Below are positions 33,370 to 41,781 of a DNA stretch of 64,000 nucleotides, piece by piece. Within the stretch, counting starts at the first letter, position 1, and every line of letters starts with the position of its first letter. Below the pieces are notes generated by a model. It had not been told where the DNA came from. It made no database searches and worked only from the letters and a program-made list of their open reading frames with translations. Where the stretch lies: positions 62,001 to 126,000 of the forward strand of contig NZ_JAHLPP010000006.1 in assembly GCF_018917965.1 (NCBI RefSeq), written 5' to 3'. Source of the stretch: Pseudoflavonifractor sp. MSJ-37. Its GTDB lineage: Bacteria > Bacillota > Clostridia > Oscillospirales > Oscillospiraceae. Both the position numbers and the translations under genes were made by a program.

Positions 33370-34202
33370 GCCTCATCAGACGCCGCCGGGACCGGGCCCA
33401 CGCCCGGCTGATCCTCTTCTCCATCCTGCTGGCCCTCCTGCTGGCGGCGGCCCTCTTTGCCCGGTCCCTCTGCCCCCTGGACCCAAATGTCCAGGATCTG
33501 TCCATCGTGCGGCAGGCCCCCAGCGCCGCCCATTGGCTGGGCACCGACCGCTTCGGCCGGGACGTGTTCTCCCGGGTGCTGGCGGGCAGTACCGTCAGCA
33601 TCTACGCCGCGCTGGCCCTGACCGCCGTGACGGCCGTGACGGGCACCGCCATCGGCCTCCTCTGCGGCTGGCTGGGCGGCTGGCTGGACACCGTGCTCAT
33701 GCGCCTGTCCGACCTGTTCCTGGCCTTCCCCACGCTGGTGTTCGCCCTGGCTGTGGCCGGCGTGCTGGGGGGCGGCATCCACAACGCGGTCATCGCCCTG
33801 GCCGCGATCAGCTGGCCCAAATTCGCCCGTCTGGCCCGGAGCCTGACCATCGCCCAGCGGGAGGCCCCCTACCTCATGGCCGCCCGGCTGGCGGGCTGTT
33901 CCCCGGCGGGGCTGCTCCTGCGGCACGTCCTGCCCAATATCCTGGGGCAGATCCTGGTGGCCGCCGTGCTGGACCTGAGCACCATGATGATGGAGCTGGC
34001 CGGCCTGTCCTTCCTGGGGCTTGGCGTGAAGCCCCCTATGGCCGAGTGGGGCAGCATGATCGACGACGGCAGGAGCCTGCTCCAGACTGCTCCCTGGATG
34101 GTCCTCGCCCCGGTCGGCGCGGTCTTTCTGACCGTCACAGTGTTCAGCCTTTTCGGAGACGCTCTGCGGGACGTCATGGACCCCCGCAGGCAGACCTCCT
34201 GA
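33366..34202 (+). CDS. nikC: Nickel/peptide-type ABC importer permease (NikC/DppC family)
   Basis: The protein has 278 residues. After a short N-terminus and one hydrophobic segment it shows HWLGTDRFGRDVFSRVLAG, diagnostic of the DppC/NikC family. The ABC-contact loop is EAPYLMAARLAGCSPAG. LAGLSFLGLGVKPPMAEWG lies near the C-terminus. The ATG at 33366 overlaps the nikB stop (ATGA); the open frame before it is a shadow of nikB. Confidence 0.87.
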   Translation: MSLIRRRRDRAHARLILFSILLALLLAAALFARSLCPLDPNVQDLSIVRQAPSAAHWLGTDRFGRDVFSRVLAGSTVSIYAALALTAVTAVTGTAIGLLCGWLGGWLDTVLMRLSDLFLAFPTLVFALAVAGVLGGGIHNAVIALAAISWPKFARLARSLTIAQREAPYLMAARLAGCSPAGLLLRHVLPNILGQILVAAVLDLSTMMMELAGLSFLGLGVKPPMAEWGSMIDDGRSLLQTAPWMVLAPVGAVFLTVTVFSLFGDALRDVMDPRRQTS

Positions 34203-34261
34203 CGCCCCCAGCCGTTTCCTATCCTATATATCATGGACCACAGTAAGGAGATAAGATCCCT

Positions 34262-35809
34262 ATGGAACGAATGAAGCACTTCCCGCTCACCCTGATCCTC
34301 GCCGTTGGTCTGACGGCCTGCGGCGGTCCGTCCGCCGGGACCACTGCCGCGCCGGCAGAGACCACCTTCGTCTACGGCACCACCGGTTACGGCGAGTCCA
34401 TGGGCGATGCCGGTCTGGACCCCCATGACAACTACTCCGGCTGGAGCGCCCTCCGTTACGGTGTGGGCGAGACCCTGTTCCGGTACAGCGACGCCATGGA
34501 GCCAGAGCCCTGGCTGGCCACCGCGTACACCTATCTGGATGACACCACGGTCCAGATCACGCTCCGGGACGGAGTCCGCTTCTCCAGCGGCCGGGCCATG
34601 GACGCCCAGGCCGTGAAGGAGTGTCTGGAGGATCTGGTCGGTCGCCACGACCGGGCTCCCTCCGATCTGGATATCGCTTCCATCGACGCCGACGGCCTGA
34701 CGCTGACGATCCACACCAACGCCCCCTGTCCCGCCCTCATCCACTATCTGGGCGACCCCTACGGAGCCATCATCGACATGGACTACGGCATCCAGGGGGA
34801 GGGCGGCTCCGCCAATGTGGCGGGCACCGGCCCTTATGTGGCCACGTCCGTCTCCCCCACCGAGATCCAGTTGGAGAAGAATGAGGGCTACTGGGGCGGC
34901 GTGCCCTCCGTGGACCACGTGGTGGTCCGCTCCTTCGAGGACGCCAGCGCCCTCACCGCCGCCCTCCAGAACGGGGACATCCAGGGGGCGTATGGCCTCC
35001 AGTATGACAACTACTCCCTCTTCGAGAACGATGCCTACCGGATCTCTTCCACCGCCACCAGCCGGTGCTTCTTCGGACAGTTCAACTTCGACTCCCCCCT
35101 CATGGGAGACGCCCGGATCCGCCGGGCCGTGGAGATGGGCATCGACAAAGAGCGCTTCTGCTCCGTGATCATGGAGGGCCGGGGCGTCCCCGCCTCCGCC
35201 GCCTTCCCGGACGGCTTCTCCTACGGAAACAGCGCCGTCTCCACTGTGTCCTATGACCCGGAGGGCGCGAAAGCCCTGCTGACCGAGGCCGGCTGGACCG
35301 ACACCGACGGGGACGGCTATGTGGACAAGGACGGCCGGAAGCTGACGATCCGCTGGCTCACCTACCCCACCCGTCTGGAACAGCCCAAGCTGGCGGAGCA
35401 TGCCCAGTCCACCCTCAAGGACATCGGGATCGACGTGGACGTGAACGACACCACCGACCACCGGACCTACGCCGCCGCCGGGGATTTCGACGTCTATGTG
35501 AGCTCCACCACCACCGCCCCCACCGGCGACCCGGAGTACTTCTTCACCAGCACGGTGACGGGGGCCAAGAACTACGGCCACTATCAGAACGACACCGTCA
35601 CCGCTCTGGTGGACCAGCTCCACCGGACCTTCGCCCCTGAGGAGCGGGCCGATCTGGCGGTCCGGCTCCAGCAGCAGATCCTGGACGATGACGCCTTCTT
35701 CTTCGTGTCCCATCTGAACATGGGCATCGTCACCGCCTCCAACGTCAGCGGCATCGACGCTCATCCCTGCGACTACTATGAGATCAGCGGGGCGCTCAAG
35801 ATCGGATGA
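34262..35809 (+). CDS. nikA: Nickel/peptide-type ABC importer substrate-binding lipoprotein (NikA/DppA family)
   Basis: The protein has 515 residues. The signal peptide ends in the lipobox LTAC with Cys at residue 20. The mature part is a family 5 solute-binding protein: PEPWLATAYTYLDDTTVQITLRDGVRF near 80, GTGPYVA near 190 and YPTRLEQPKLAEHAQSTLKDIGI near 370. Two histidines (HPC near the end and HYQND near 440) are candidates for metal contact. It is the third importer gene, after the two permeases. AAGGAG precedes the ATG. The ligand could be a Ni chelate or a peptide. Confidence 0.85.
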   Translation: MERMKHFPLTLILAVGLTACGGPSAGTTAAPAETTFVYGTTGYGESMGDAGLDPHDNYSGWSALRYGVGETLFRYSDAMEPEPWLATAYTYLDDTTVQITLRDGVRFSSGRAMDAQAVKECLEDLVGRHDRAPSDLDIASIDADGLTLTIHTNAPCPALIHYLGDPYGAIIDMDYGIQGEGGSANVAGTGPYVATSVSPTEIQLEKNEGYWGGVPSVDHVVVRSFEDASALTAALQNGDIQGAYGLQYDNYSLFENDAYRISSTATSRCFFGQFNFDSPLMGDARIRRAVEMGIDKERFCSVIMEGRGVPASAAFPDGFSYGNSAVSTVSYDPEGAKALLTEAGWTDTDGDGYVDKDGRKLTIRWLTYPTRLEQPKLAEHAQSTLKDIGIDVDVNDTTDHRTYAAAGDFDVYVSSTTTAPTGDPEYFFTSTVTGAKNYGHYQNDTVTALVDQLHRTFAPEERADLAVRLQQQILDDDAFFFVSHLNMGIVTASNVSGIDAHPCDYYEISGALKIG

Positions 35810-35863
35810 TCGTTTTCCCGCCCGCGGCGGAAAAAACTCTCGACTCTCACCAGGAGGTCCGCC

Positions 35864-36655
35864 ATGCCCCTGCTCCAGACTACATCTCTCTCCGTCTCCT
35901 ACGACGGCCAGCCCGCGCTCCGGGGGCTCTCCTTCTCTGTGGAGGAGGGCGAGATCCTTGGGATCGTGGGGGAGTCCGGCTCCGGCAAGAGCACCGTCCT
36001 CAAGGTCCTCACCGGTCTGCTGGGCCCCTCCGGGCAGATCGCCGGCGGCTCCGTCCGCTATCAGGGCCGGGATCTGATCCACATCTCCTCGAGGGAGCGG
36101 CGCGCCCTGCTGGGGCCGGAGATCGGCATGGTGTTCCAGGACGCCCGCTCCTCCTTCTGTCCCGTCCGGCGGATCGGCCCCCAGCTCTGTGAGATCGTGC
36201 GGGCCCACCGCTCCGTCCCCAAAGACCAGATCCGGCGGGAGGCCCTGGACCTCATGGACAAGCTGGGGCTGGAGGACCCGGCCCGGGTATGGGAGAGCTG
36301 GCCCTTCCAGCTCTCCGGCGGCATGAGTCAGCGGGTGGGCCTCTGCGCCGCCCTGCTCCTGCGGCCCCGGCTCCTGCTGGCCGACGAGCCCACCTCCGCG
36401 CTGGACGTGACCGTCCGGCGGCAGGTCGTGGAGGAGCTCCTCCGCCTGCGGGCGGAGCGCGGCACGGCCATCGTCCTGGTGGCCCACGACATGGGAGTCA
36501 TCCGGGCCATGGCCGACCGGATCCTGGTCCTTCGGGAGGGCTCCGCCGTAGAGCAGGGGCCCTGTTCCGCCGTGCTGGACCGGCCCCAGTCCCCCTACAC
36601 CCAGGCGCTGATGGAGGCGGTCCCCCATCTCCGCCGCCCGCCGGAAGGAGCGTGA
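35864..36655 (+). CDS. nikD: Nickel/peptide-type ABC importer ATPase (NikD/DppD family)
   Basis: The protein has 263 residues. The P-loop is GESGSGKST near residue 37, signature LSGGMSQRVGLCAAL near 150 and Walker B LLLADEPTSALD near 170. The family C-terminus (SPYTQALMEAVPHL) is present. It lies 54 bases after nikA and four bases before nikE. Confidence 0.88.
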   Translation: MPLLQTTSLSVSYDGQPALRGLSFSVEEGEILGIVGESGSGKSTVLKVLTGLLGPSGQIAGGSVRYQGRDLIHISSRERRALLGPEIGMVFQDARSSFCPVRRIGPQLCEIVRAHRSVPKDQIRREALDLMDKLGLEDPARVWESWPFQLSGGMSQRVGLCAALLLRPRLLLADEPTSALDVTVRRQVVEELLRLRAERGTAIVLVAHDMGVIRAMADRILVLREGSAVEQGPCSAVLDRPQSPYTQALMEAVPHLRRPPEGA

Positions 36656-36659
36656 GCCC

Positions 36660-37418
36660 ATGTCCACACCGGTGTTGGAGGTCCGGCACCTGTGCAAGAC
36701 CTTCCCCGGCCGCCATACGGCCCTCTCCGCCGTGGAGGATGTGAGCTTCTCCATCGCCCCGGGCCAGTGTCTGGGTCTGGTGGGCGAGTCCGGCTCCGGC
36801 AAGAGCACGGTGGCCCGGATGGTCTGCCGTCTGCTGGAGCCCACCTCCGGCCAGATCCTCCTCCATGGGCAGGACATCACCGGCCTGACCGGCCGGGACC
36901 TGCGGGCGGTCTACCGTCAGCTCCAGATGGTGTTCCAGAGTCCGGCGGAGTCCTTCGATCCCCGGCGCACGCTGGGGGACGGGATCGGCGAGAGCCTGCG
37001 GGTCCGGGGCGTCCCCCGGCGGGAGCGGGAGCGCCGGACCGCCGCCCTCATGGAGCGGTGCGGGCTGGACCCGGCCCTGGGGGCCCGCCGTCCCCACGAG
37101 GTCAGCGGCGGCCAGTGCCAGCGGGCGGCGGTCGCCCGTGCCCTGGCGGCGGAGCCCATTCTTCTGATCTGCGACGAGGCCACCAGCGCGTTGGACATGA
37201 CCGTCCAGCGGCAGATCATGGATCTGCTGGCCGAGCTGAAGGAGCAGGACGGGATCGCCATCCTCTTCATCTGCCACGACCTGGCTCTGGTCCAGTCCTT
37301 CTGCGACCGGACGGCGGTCCTCCACCGGGGCCGCATAGCGGAGGAGGGCCCCACGGAGCAGGTCCTGCTCCACCCCTGCTCCAAGGCCGCCAAAGCCCTC
37401 ATCGACGCTGCATTTTGA
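36660..37418 (+). CDS. nikE: Nickel/peptide-type ABC importer ATPase (NikE/DppF family)
   Basis: The protein has 252 residues. The P-loop is GESGSGKST near residue 42, signature VSGGQCQRAAVARAL near 146 and Walker B LLICDEATSALDMT near 167. QMVFQSPAESFDPRRTLGD is the DppF-type Q-loop region. It is the last gene of the methyltransferase/importer operon. The 345-base gap that follows holds GC-rich inverted repeats, then the murA promoter and leader; I see no clear terminator for this operon. Confidence 0.88.
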   Translation: MSTPVLEVRHLCKTFPGRHTALSAVEDVSFSIAPGQCLGLVGESGSGKSTVARMVCRLLEPTSGQILLHGQDITGLTGRDLRAVYRQLQMVFQSPAESFDPRRTLGDGIGESLRVRGVPRRERERRTAALMERCGLDPALGARRPHEVSGGQCQRAAVARALAAEPILLICDEATSALDMTVQRQIMDLLAELKEQDGIAILFICHDLALVQSFCDRTAVLHRGRIAEEGPTEQVLLHPCSKAAKALIDAAF

Positions 37419-37580
37419 CGCATTTTCCGACGGCCGGACGGCCGCGGGGCGCCGGTCTCCGGTCCCTGCGGCCGCCCGGTCCGCTCTTGTCCGGGGCCGC
37501 ATAAGAGGCGCTCCTCCGGGGCAAGTTGGAGACAGGACAGGATCCCAGATCGTCCGCGTGCCGGAGAGCTGAAATTTGTT

Positions 37581-37609
37581 TTGATTTTATAGTGCCATGA
37601 TGCTATAAT
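37581..37609 (+). promoter_or_regulatory. Promoter of murA
   Basis: TTGATT at 37581-37586, a 17-base spacer and TATAAT at 37604-37609, inside an AT-rich patch. The leader to murA is about 150 bases. Confidence 0.75.
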
Positions 37610-37679
37610 ACTTTGAGTTGATAACTTCGGCTTCGATGCGGGCGCGCTAGGCGCCCGGACTTGACGAACAGATGACAGG

Positions 37680-37719
37680 CGGCGGTGGTATCCCAGGAGA
37701 GAGATCCCCACCGCCGTTT
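37680..37719 (+). terminator. Hairpin in the murA leader, possible attenuator
   Basis: A perfect 9-bp stem (37680-37688 with 37708-37716) and three T residues, about 45 bases before the murA start. The T run is too short for a confident terminator. Confidence 0.4.
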
Positions 37720-37763
37720 CGACGCCGGGCCCTGCCCCGGAGATGGAGATAGAAGGTGCGCTC

Positions 37764-39059
37764 TTGACAAAATATGTGATCCACGGCGGGAGACCGCTGT
37801 TCGGCGAGATCGCGATCAGCGGCGCAAAGAACGCTGCTGTGGCGATCATCCCCGCCACCCTGCTGGTAGACGGTGTCTGCCGCATCGAGAACATCCCCCA
37901 GATCAGCGATGTGACCCTGATCCTGAACATCCTCCAGGACTTGGGCGCAGACGTGCGCACGGTGGACCGCACCACCGTGGACATCGACTGCAGTCACATC
38001 CACAACGCCCCCGTGTCCGAGGCTCTGGCCCGGAAGATCCGTGCCTCCTACTACCTGATCGGTGCCCTGCTGGGCCGCTTCGGCAGCGCGGAGGTCCCCC
38101 CGCCGGGCGGGTGCGATCTGGGCGGCCGCCCCATCGACCAGCACATCAAGGGCTTCGTGGCCATGGGTGCCGAGGTGGATGTGAAGGGCGGCTATATCCA
38201 CGCCGCCGCCAAGGACGGCCGGCTGAACGGCACCACGGTCTACATGGACATCGTGTCCGTGGGCGCCACCATGAACATCATGCTGGCCGCCGCGCTGGCC
38301 AAGGGCCTGACCATCATCGAGAACGCGGCCAAGGAGCCCCACATCGTGGATCTGGCCAACTTCCTGAACTCCATGGGCGCGGACATCATGGGCGCCGGCA
38401 CCGATGTGATCAAGATCCGGGGCGTGGATCGTCTGGGCGGCGGCTCCTATTCCATCATCCCCGACCAGATCGAGGCGGGCACCTATATGGCGGCCACCGC
38501 CGCCGCCGGCGGCTCCGTCCTCATCAAGAACGTGATCCCCAAGCATCTGGAGTGTATCACCGCCAAGCTGGTGGAGATGGGCGTGGACATCGAGGAGCGG
38601 GACGACGCGGTCTTGGTCCGCCGGAACGGCCCCCTCAGCCGGGCCAACGTCAAGACCCTGCCCTATCCCGGCTTCCCCACCGATATGCAGCCCCAGATCG
38701 CCGCGGTGCTCTGTCTGGCCAAGGGGACCAGCGTGATCACTGAGGGCGTGTGGGACAACCGATACCGCTATGTGGACGAGTTCCGGCGGATGGGCGCCCA
38801 GATCCAGGTGGACGGCAAGATCGCCGTCATCGAAGGTGTGGAAAAGCTCACCGGGGCCCGGCTCCGGGCCTGCGACCTGCGGGCGGGCGCGGCCATGATC
38901 ATCGCCGCTCTGGCCGCCCACGGCACCTCCGAGATCAGCAACATCCACCACATCGAGCGGGGCTATGAGGACATCGTCCGCAAGCTCTCCGGTGTGGGGG
39001 CCGACATCCGGGTGGTCATCACCCCCGACGAGGAGCAGAGCGAGGTCACGGCCGGCTGA
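37764..39059 (+). CDS. murA: UDP-N-acetylglucosamine 1-carboxyvinyltransferase MurA
   Basis: First committed step of peptidoglycan synthesis, adding enolpyruvate to UDP-GlcNAc. The protein has 431 residues. ISGAKNAAVAIIPATLL holds the conserved Lys-Asn near residue 20, and PPPGGCDLGGRPID holds the active Cys near 113, so it should be fosfomycin-sensitive in principle. An ATG at 37743 sits against its only GGAG with no spacing. The TTG at 37764, seven codons later, has AAGGTG at good distance and gives the usual N-terminus TKYVIHGGRPL, so it is chosen. It is followed by a terminator. Confidence 0.92.
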   Translation: MTKYVIHGGRPLFGEIAISGAKNAAVAIIPATLLVDGVCRIENIPQISDVTLILNILQDLGADVRTVDRTTVDIDCSHIHNAPVSEALARKIRASYYLIGALLGRFGSAEVPPPGGCDLGGRPIDQHIKGFVAMGAEVDVKGGYIHAAAKDGRLNGTTVYMDIVSVGATMNIMLAAALAKGLTIIENAAKEPHIVDLANFLNSMGADIMGAGTDVIKIRGVDRLGGGSYSIIPDQIEAGTYMAATAAAGGSVLIKNVIPKHLECITAKLVEMGVDIEERDDAVLVRRNGPLSRANVKTLPYPGFPTDMQPQIAAVLCLAKGTSVITEGVWDNRYRYVDEFRRMGAQIQVDGKIAVIEGVEKLTGARLRACDLRAGAAMIIAALAAHGTSEISNIHHIERGYEDIVRKLSGVGADIRVVITPDEEQSEVTAG

Positions 39060-39084
39060 CGCCCCTCTCTCAATATGACGACAC

Positions 39085-39115
39085 GGGCGGCGGATCATCC
39101 GCCGCCCTTCTTTTT
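39085..39115 (+). terminator. Intrinsic terminator after murA
   Basis: A perfect 10-bp stem (39085-39094 with 39098-39107) followed by TTCTTTTT. Confidence 0.85.
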
Positions 39116-39146
39116 GCTATCTTTATCCAACAGGAGCGCGATCGTT

Positions 39147-39935
39147 TTGCTGACACTCACCACTCTGGCCAGCGGCTCCAGCGGGAACGCCGCGCTGGTC
39201 TCCGAGGGCGGCACCCATATCCTCATCGACGCCGGGATCTCCGCCCGCCGGATCACCACTGCCCTCAAAGCGCTTGGCGTGGCCCCGGCAGACCTGGCCG
39301 CCGTGCTCATCACCCACGAACACAGCGACCACATCTCCGGCCTGGCCACCCTGAGCCGCCAGCTCCCCACGCCGGTCTACGCCAGCTATGGCACCGCCGG
39401 GACTCTGGTGGGGAAGCTCCCCGCCCTGGAAGGCCGGCTCTTCGGCTTCACGCCGGGGGAGTCCTTCCAGATCGGCCCCCTGACGGTAGAGACCTTCGCC
39501 ACGCCCCACGACACCGCCCAGAGCAACGGCTATGCCGTCTCCGCCGGCGGCCGGAAGGCGGCGGTGGTCACCGATCTGGGCCATGTGACTGAGGCCGTCC
39601 AGCGGGGCATCGCCGGAGCCCATCTGCTGGTGGCGGAGACCAACCACGACATCGAGTGGCTCCAGTCCGGTCCCTATCCCTACTTCCTCAAGGAGCGGGT
39701 GCTGGGGGACTACGGCCATCTGTCCAACGAGGCCGGGGCGGAGCTGGTGTGCGAGGCGGCGGAGGATCAGGCCCGCACGCTGGTGCTGGCCCATCTCTCC
39801 AAGGAGAACGACACCCCCCAGCGGGCCTATGACACGGTGCGTCTGGCTCTGGAGCGCCGGGGGGCGGTCATCGGGAGCGACGTCCGGCTGGACGTGGCCC
39901 CCCGGTCCGAGAAGGGCCCCACCTACATCGTCTGA
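39147..39935 (+). CDS. walJ: WalJ/YycJ-type MBL-fold metallo-hydrolase
   Basis: The protein has 262 residues. The metallo-beta-lactamase metal motif HEHSDHISGL is near residue 55, with LASGSSGNAALV at the N-terminus and GHLSNEAGAELV plus LAHLSKENDTP near the C-terminus, all typical of WalJ. In Firmicutes WalJ is linked to the WalKR cell-wall regulators and to coordination of cell division with DNA replication. The start is taken as TTG at 39147, with CAGGAG ten bases before; the longer open frame would begin inside the murA terminator. rlmH follows, a common order. Confidence 0.85.
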   Translation: MLTLTTLASGSSGNAALVSEGGTHILIDAGISARRITTALKALGVAPADLAAVLITHEHSDHISGLATLSRQLPTPVYASYGTAGTLVGKLPALEGRLFGFTPGESFQIGPLTVETFATPHDTAQSNGYAVSAGGRKAAVVTDLGHVTEAVQRGIAGAHLLVAETNHDIEWLQSGPYPYFLKERVLGDYGHLSNEAGAELVCEAAEDQARTLVLAHLSKENDTPQRAYDTVRLALERRGAVIGSDVRLDVAPRSEKGPTYIV

Positions 39936-39968
39936 CGACCCATCCATCCCAGGAACAGGAGGAACGCC

Positions 39969-40451
39969 ATGCTCAGCGTCTATCTCATCTGCGTGGGCAA
40001 ACTGAAGGAAAAGTTCTATCTGGATGCCTGCGCGGAGTATGTGAAGCGGCTGTCCGCTTACTGCAAGCTCCAGGTGCTCGAGCTGCCGGAGGAGCGTCTG
40101 CCTCCGGACCCCAGCCGGGGCCAGATCGATGCGGCGCTGGAGAAGGAGGCGGCGGCGATCCGGGCCAAGCTGCCCCCCAGTCCCCGCCTCATCCCCCTGT
40201 GCGTAGAGGGGAAGCTCCGCTCCAGTGAGGAGGTCGCGGCGATCTTAGAGGACTGCGCCGCCAGCTCGGCCAAGCATCTGGTGTTCCTGATCGGCGGGTC
40301 CTACGGGCTCCACCCCTCCATCAAGGCGGAGGCGTGGCTGAAGCTGTCCATGTCTCCCATGACCTTCCCCCACCACCTGGCCCGGGTCATGCTCCTGGAA
40401 CAGATCTACCGGGGCTTCAAGATCGGCGAGGGGAGCAGCTATCACAAGTGA
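39969..40451 (+). CDS. rlmH: 23S rRNA (pseudouridine1915-N3)-methyltransferase RlmH
   Basis: SPOUT-class methyltransferase acting on helix 69 of 23S rRNA in assembled ribosomes. The protein has 160 residues, the family length. Signatures are VGKLKEKFY near the start, FLIGGSYGL (SAM-knot loop) near 108 and SMSPMTFPHHLARVMLLEQIYR near 128. The C-terminus SSYHK is invariant in the family. It follows walJ by 33 bases. Confidence 0.96.
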   Translation: MLSVYLICVGKLKEKFYLDACAEYVKRLSAYCKLQVLELPEERLPPDPSRGQIDAALEKEAAAIRAKLPPSPRLIPLCVEGKLRSSEEVAAILEDCAASSAKHLVFLIGGSYGLHPSIKAEAWLKLSMSPMTFPHHLARVMLLEQIYRGFKIGEGSSYHK

Positions 40452-40594
40452 CGGGCTCTGGACCGGTCCGTTCCCTCCTGGGCAGTGCCGGAGAGGATCC
40501 CACTGCATCGACCCAGTATCGGATCTTCGTCCAGAAGGCGGACCTGGAGGCCGCCCAGCAGGCGTGTCGGACGCACACGGTGTGGGACAAATAG
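40448..40594 (+). CDS. Small hypothetical ORF overlapping the rlmH stop
   Basis: A GTG overlaps the rlmH stop (GTGA), giving 48 residues with a C-terminal TQYRIFVQKADLEAAQQACR stretch. This resembles small proteins that carry one alpha/beta ferredoxin-like unit (DUF2007-type), but only partly. It may be a real coupled small protein, a remnant or chance. It ends before the terminator at 40608-40643, which places it inside the same transcript. Confidence 0.35.
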   Translation: MTGSGPVRSLLGSAGEDPTASTQYRIFVQKADLEAAQQACRTHTVWDK

Positions 40595-40607
40595 ATATCG
40601 ACTGTGC

Positions 40608-40643
40608 ATCCCCCTGACGGCATCGCCGTCGGGGGGATCTTTT
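40608..40643 (+). terminator. Intrinsic terminator of the walJ-rlmH operon
   Basis: A 14-bp stem (40608-40621 with 40625-40638) with an ATC loop and a short T run. Confidence 0.8.
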
Positions 40644-40665
40644 ATGCCCTTCTCCGGTGATGTCT

Positions 40666-41316
40666 GTTTCCCCGCCAACGGGGTGGGTGCGTTGTGTCCT
40701 CGCTTGCGCAGCCGTTGGCGGCTTTGCCGCCTTACGGATGCGGCATGCCCCTTGCGGGTGTGCGCAGGCCGCCTGCTCGGCGGGGGTCCCCTTTCCTTTT
40801 CTCCCGTGAGGAAAAAGAAAGGGGGGAAAGAAAAAGAACGCCAGAGGGGGCGGACCTCCCCTCTGGACACCACCTATGCGCTCGTCCTCTCCTCGTTCGG
40901 TCATGAAGGCCCTGTCCTCGTCTCGGACATCCTCTGATCGCGCGGAGCGCACGGCTGAAAGTCTATGGTGGGGCGTCGGGGACGCCGCCCCTATGGAGGT
41001 CTGGATGCACGAAACGCTCCCGTCCGATCCTGCCCTTCGAAGCGGCAGGCCATCTTGTCTTTTGAGCCGAAAAACGTCCGTCGGGAGCGCCAAGCGAACG
41101 TGTGTGTGCTGCCAGGCTCGCGCGGGCGCTGTTGCCTTCGAACGCCAGCCGGAGACGCATTGGGGGGAGTCCAGAGGGGGATCGACTGTCCCCCTCTGGC
41201 GGTCCTTTTTCTTTCCCCTGTTTCTTTTTCTGACGCTCAGAAAAAGAAATAGGGTCCCCGCCGGATAGGCGGCCCGCGCGGCGAGCGCATCCCCCATCTC
41301 CGCCCCGTGGGCGGAC
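40666..41316 (+). repeat. Interspersed non-coding repeat, copy A (about 650 bp)
   Basis: By eye alignment this stretch matches 51516-52103 in inverted orientation over almost its whole length, at roughly 85-90 percent. Copy A has an extra segment of about 65 bases near 40711-40775. Both ends carry the same features: a CCGCC/GGCGG palindrome, a GTGTCCTCGC box, paired A-rich and T-rich tracts (GAAAAAGAAA and TTTCTTTTTC), then AACGCCAGAGGGGG. Frames inside are low-complexity (Phe/Arg/Lys-rich) and not protein-like. It fills most of the 1.1-kb gap between rlmH and acpP. Confidence 0.85.
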
Positions 41317-41426
41317 CATCCTCTTCCCGCTACGTCTGTCGTCCAAAACTTCCGATCCGCCCCCATCTGTTTTGTGGATCCTCACAAGATCATCTCCTCA
41401 GAGCGCCCCCGTGGCAAATTCCCCAT

Positions 41427-41455
41427 TGACATTTCTCCTCCCGGTGGATACAATA
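41427..41455 (+). promoter_or_regulatory. Promoter of the fatty-acid synthesis operon
   Basis: A perfect TTGACA at 41427-41432, a 17-base spacer and TACAAT at 41450-41455. Confidence 0.85.
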
Positions 41456-41464
41456 CGCTTAAAT

Positions 41465-41494
41465 CATTTTAATTAAATTTATTTAACTAAAATG
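41465..41494 (+). promoter_or_regulatory. 30-bp palindromic operator of the fatty-acid operon
   Basis: Positions 41465-41479 and 41480-41494 form an AT-rich palindrome in which 13 of the 14 outer base pairs match. It begins at about the predicted transcription start. The half-sites read TTTTAATTAAAT and, on the other strand, TTTTAGTTAAAT. In this GC-rich genome it stands out. The MarR/FabT-like gene at the end of the operon is the likely binder (inference). Confidence 0.75.
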
Positions 41495-41547
41495 CCTCTC
41501 AATGACCGTATCAAACACCGGCACTGCCGTGAAAAAAGGAGTTTACT

Positions 41548-41778
41548 ATGGATACCTTCGAGAAAGTCCGTGATATCATCGTTTCCAACCTGAGCTGTGA
41601 CCCCGAGTCTGTGACTCTGGAGGCCAGCCTCACCGACGACCTGGAGCTGGACTCCCTGGACGCCGTGGACCTGAACGCCGCTCTGGAGGACGAGCTGGGC
41701 ATCTCCATGCCCGACGAGGTCCTGAAGGACGTCAAGACCGTGGGCGACATCGTCCGCTACATCGACGCGCACAAGTAA
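41548..41778 (+). CDS. acpP: Acyl carrier protein
   Basis: The protein has 76 residues and is strongly acidic. The phosphopantetheine Ser is in LELDSLDAVDL near residue 37. It carries the growing acyl chain in type II fatty-acid synthesis. It is first in the operon, with AAAGGAG before the ATG, and accB follows three bases after the stop. Confidence 0.96.
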   Translation: MDTFEKVRDIIVSNLSCDPESVTLEASLTDDLELDSLDAVDLNAALEDELGISMPDEVLKDVKTVGDIVRYIDAHK

Positions 41779-41781
41779 GCC

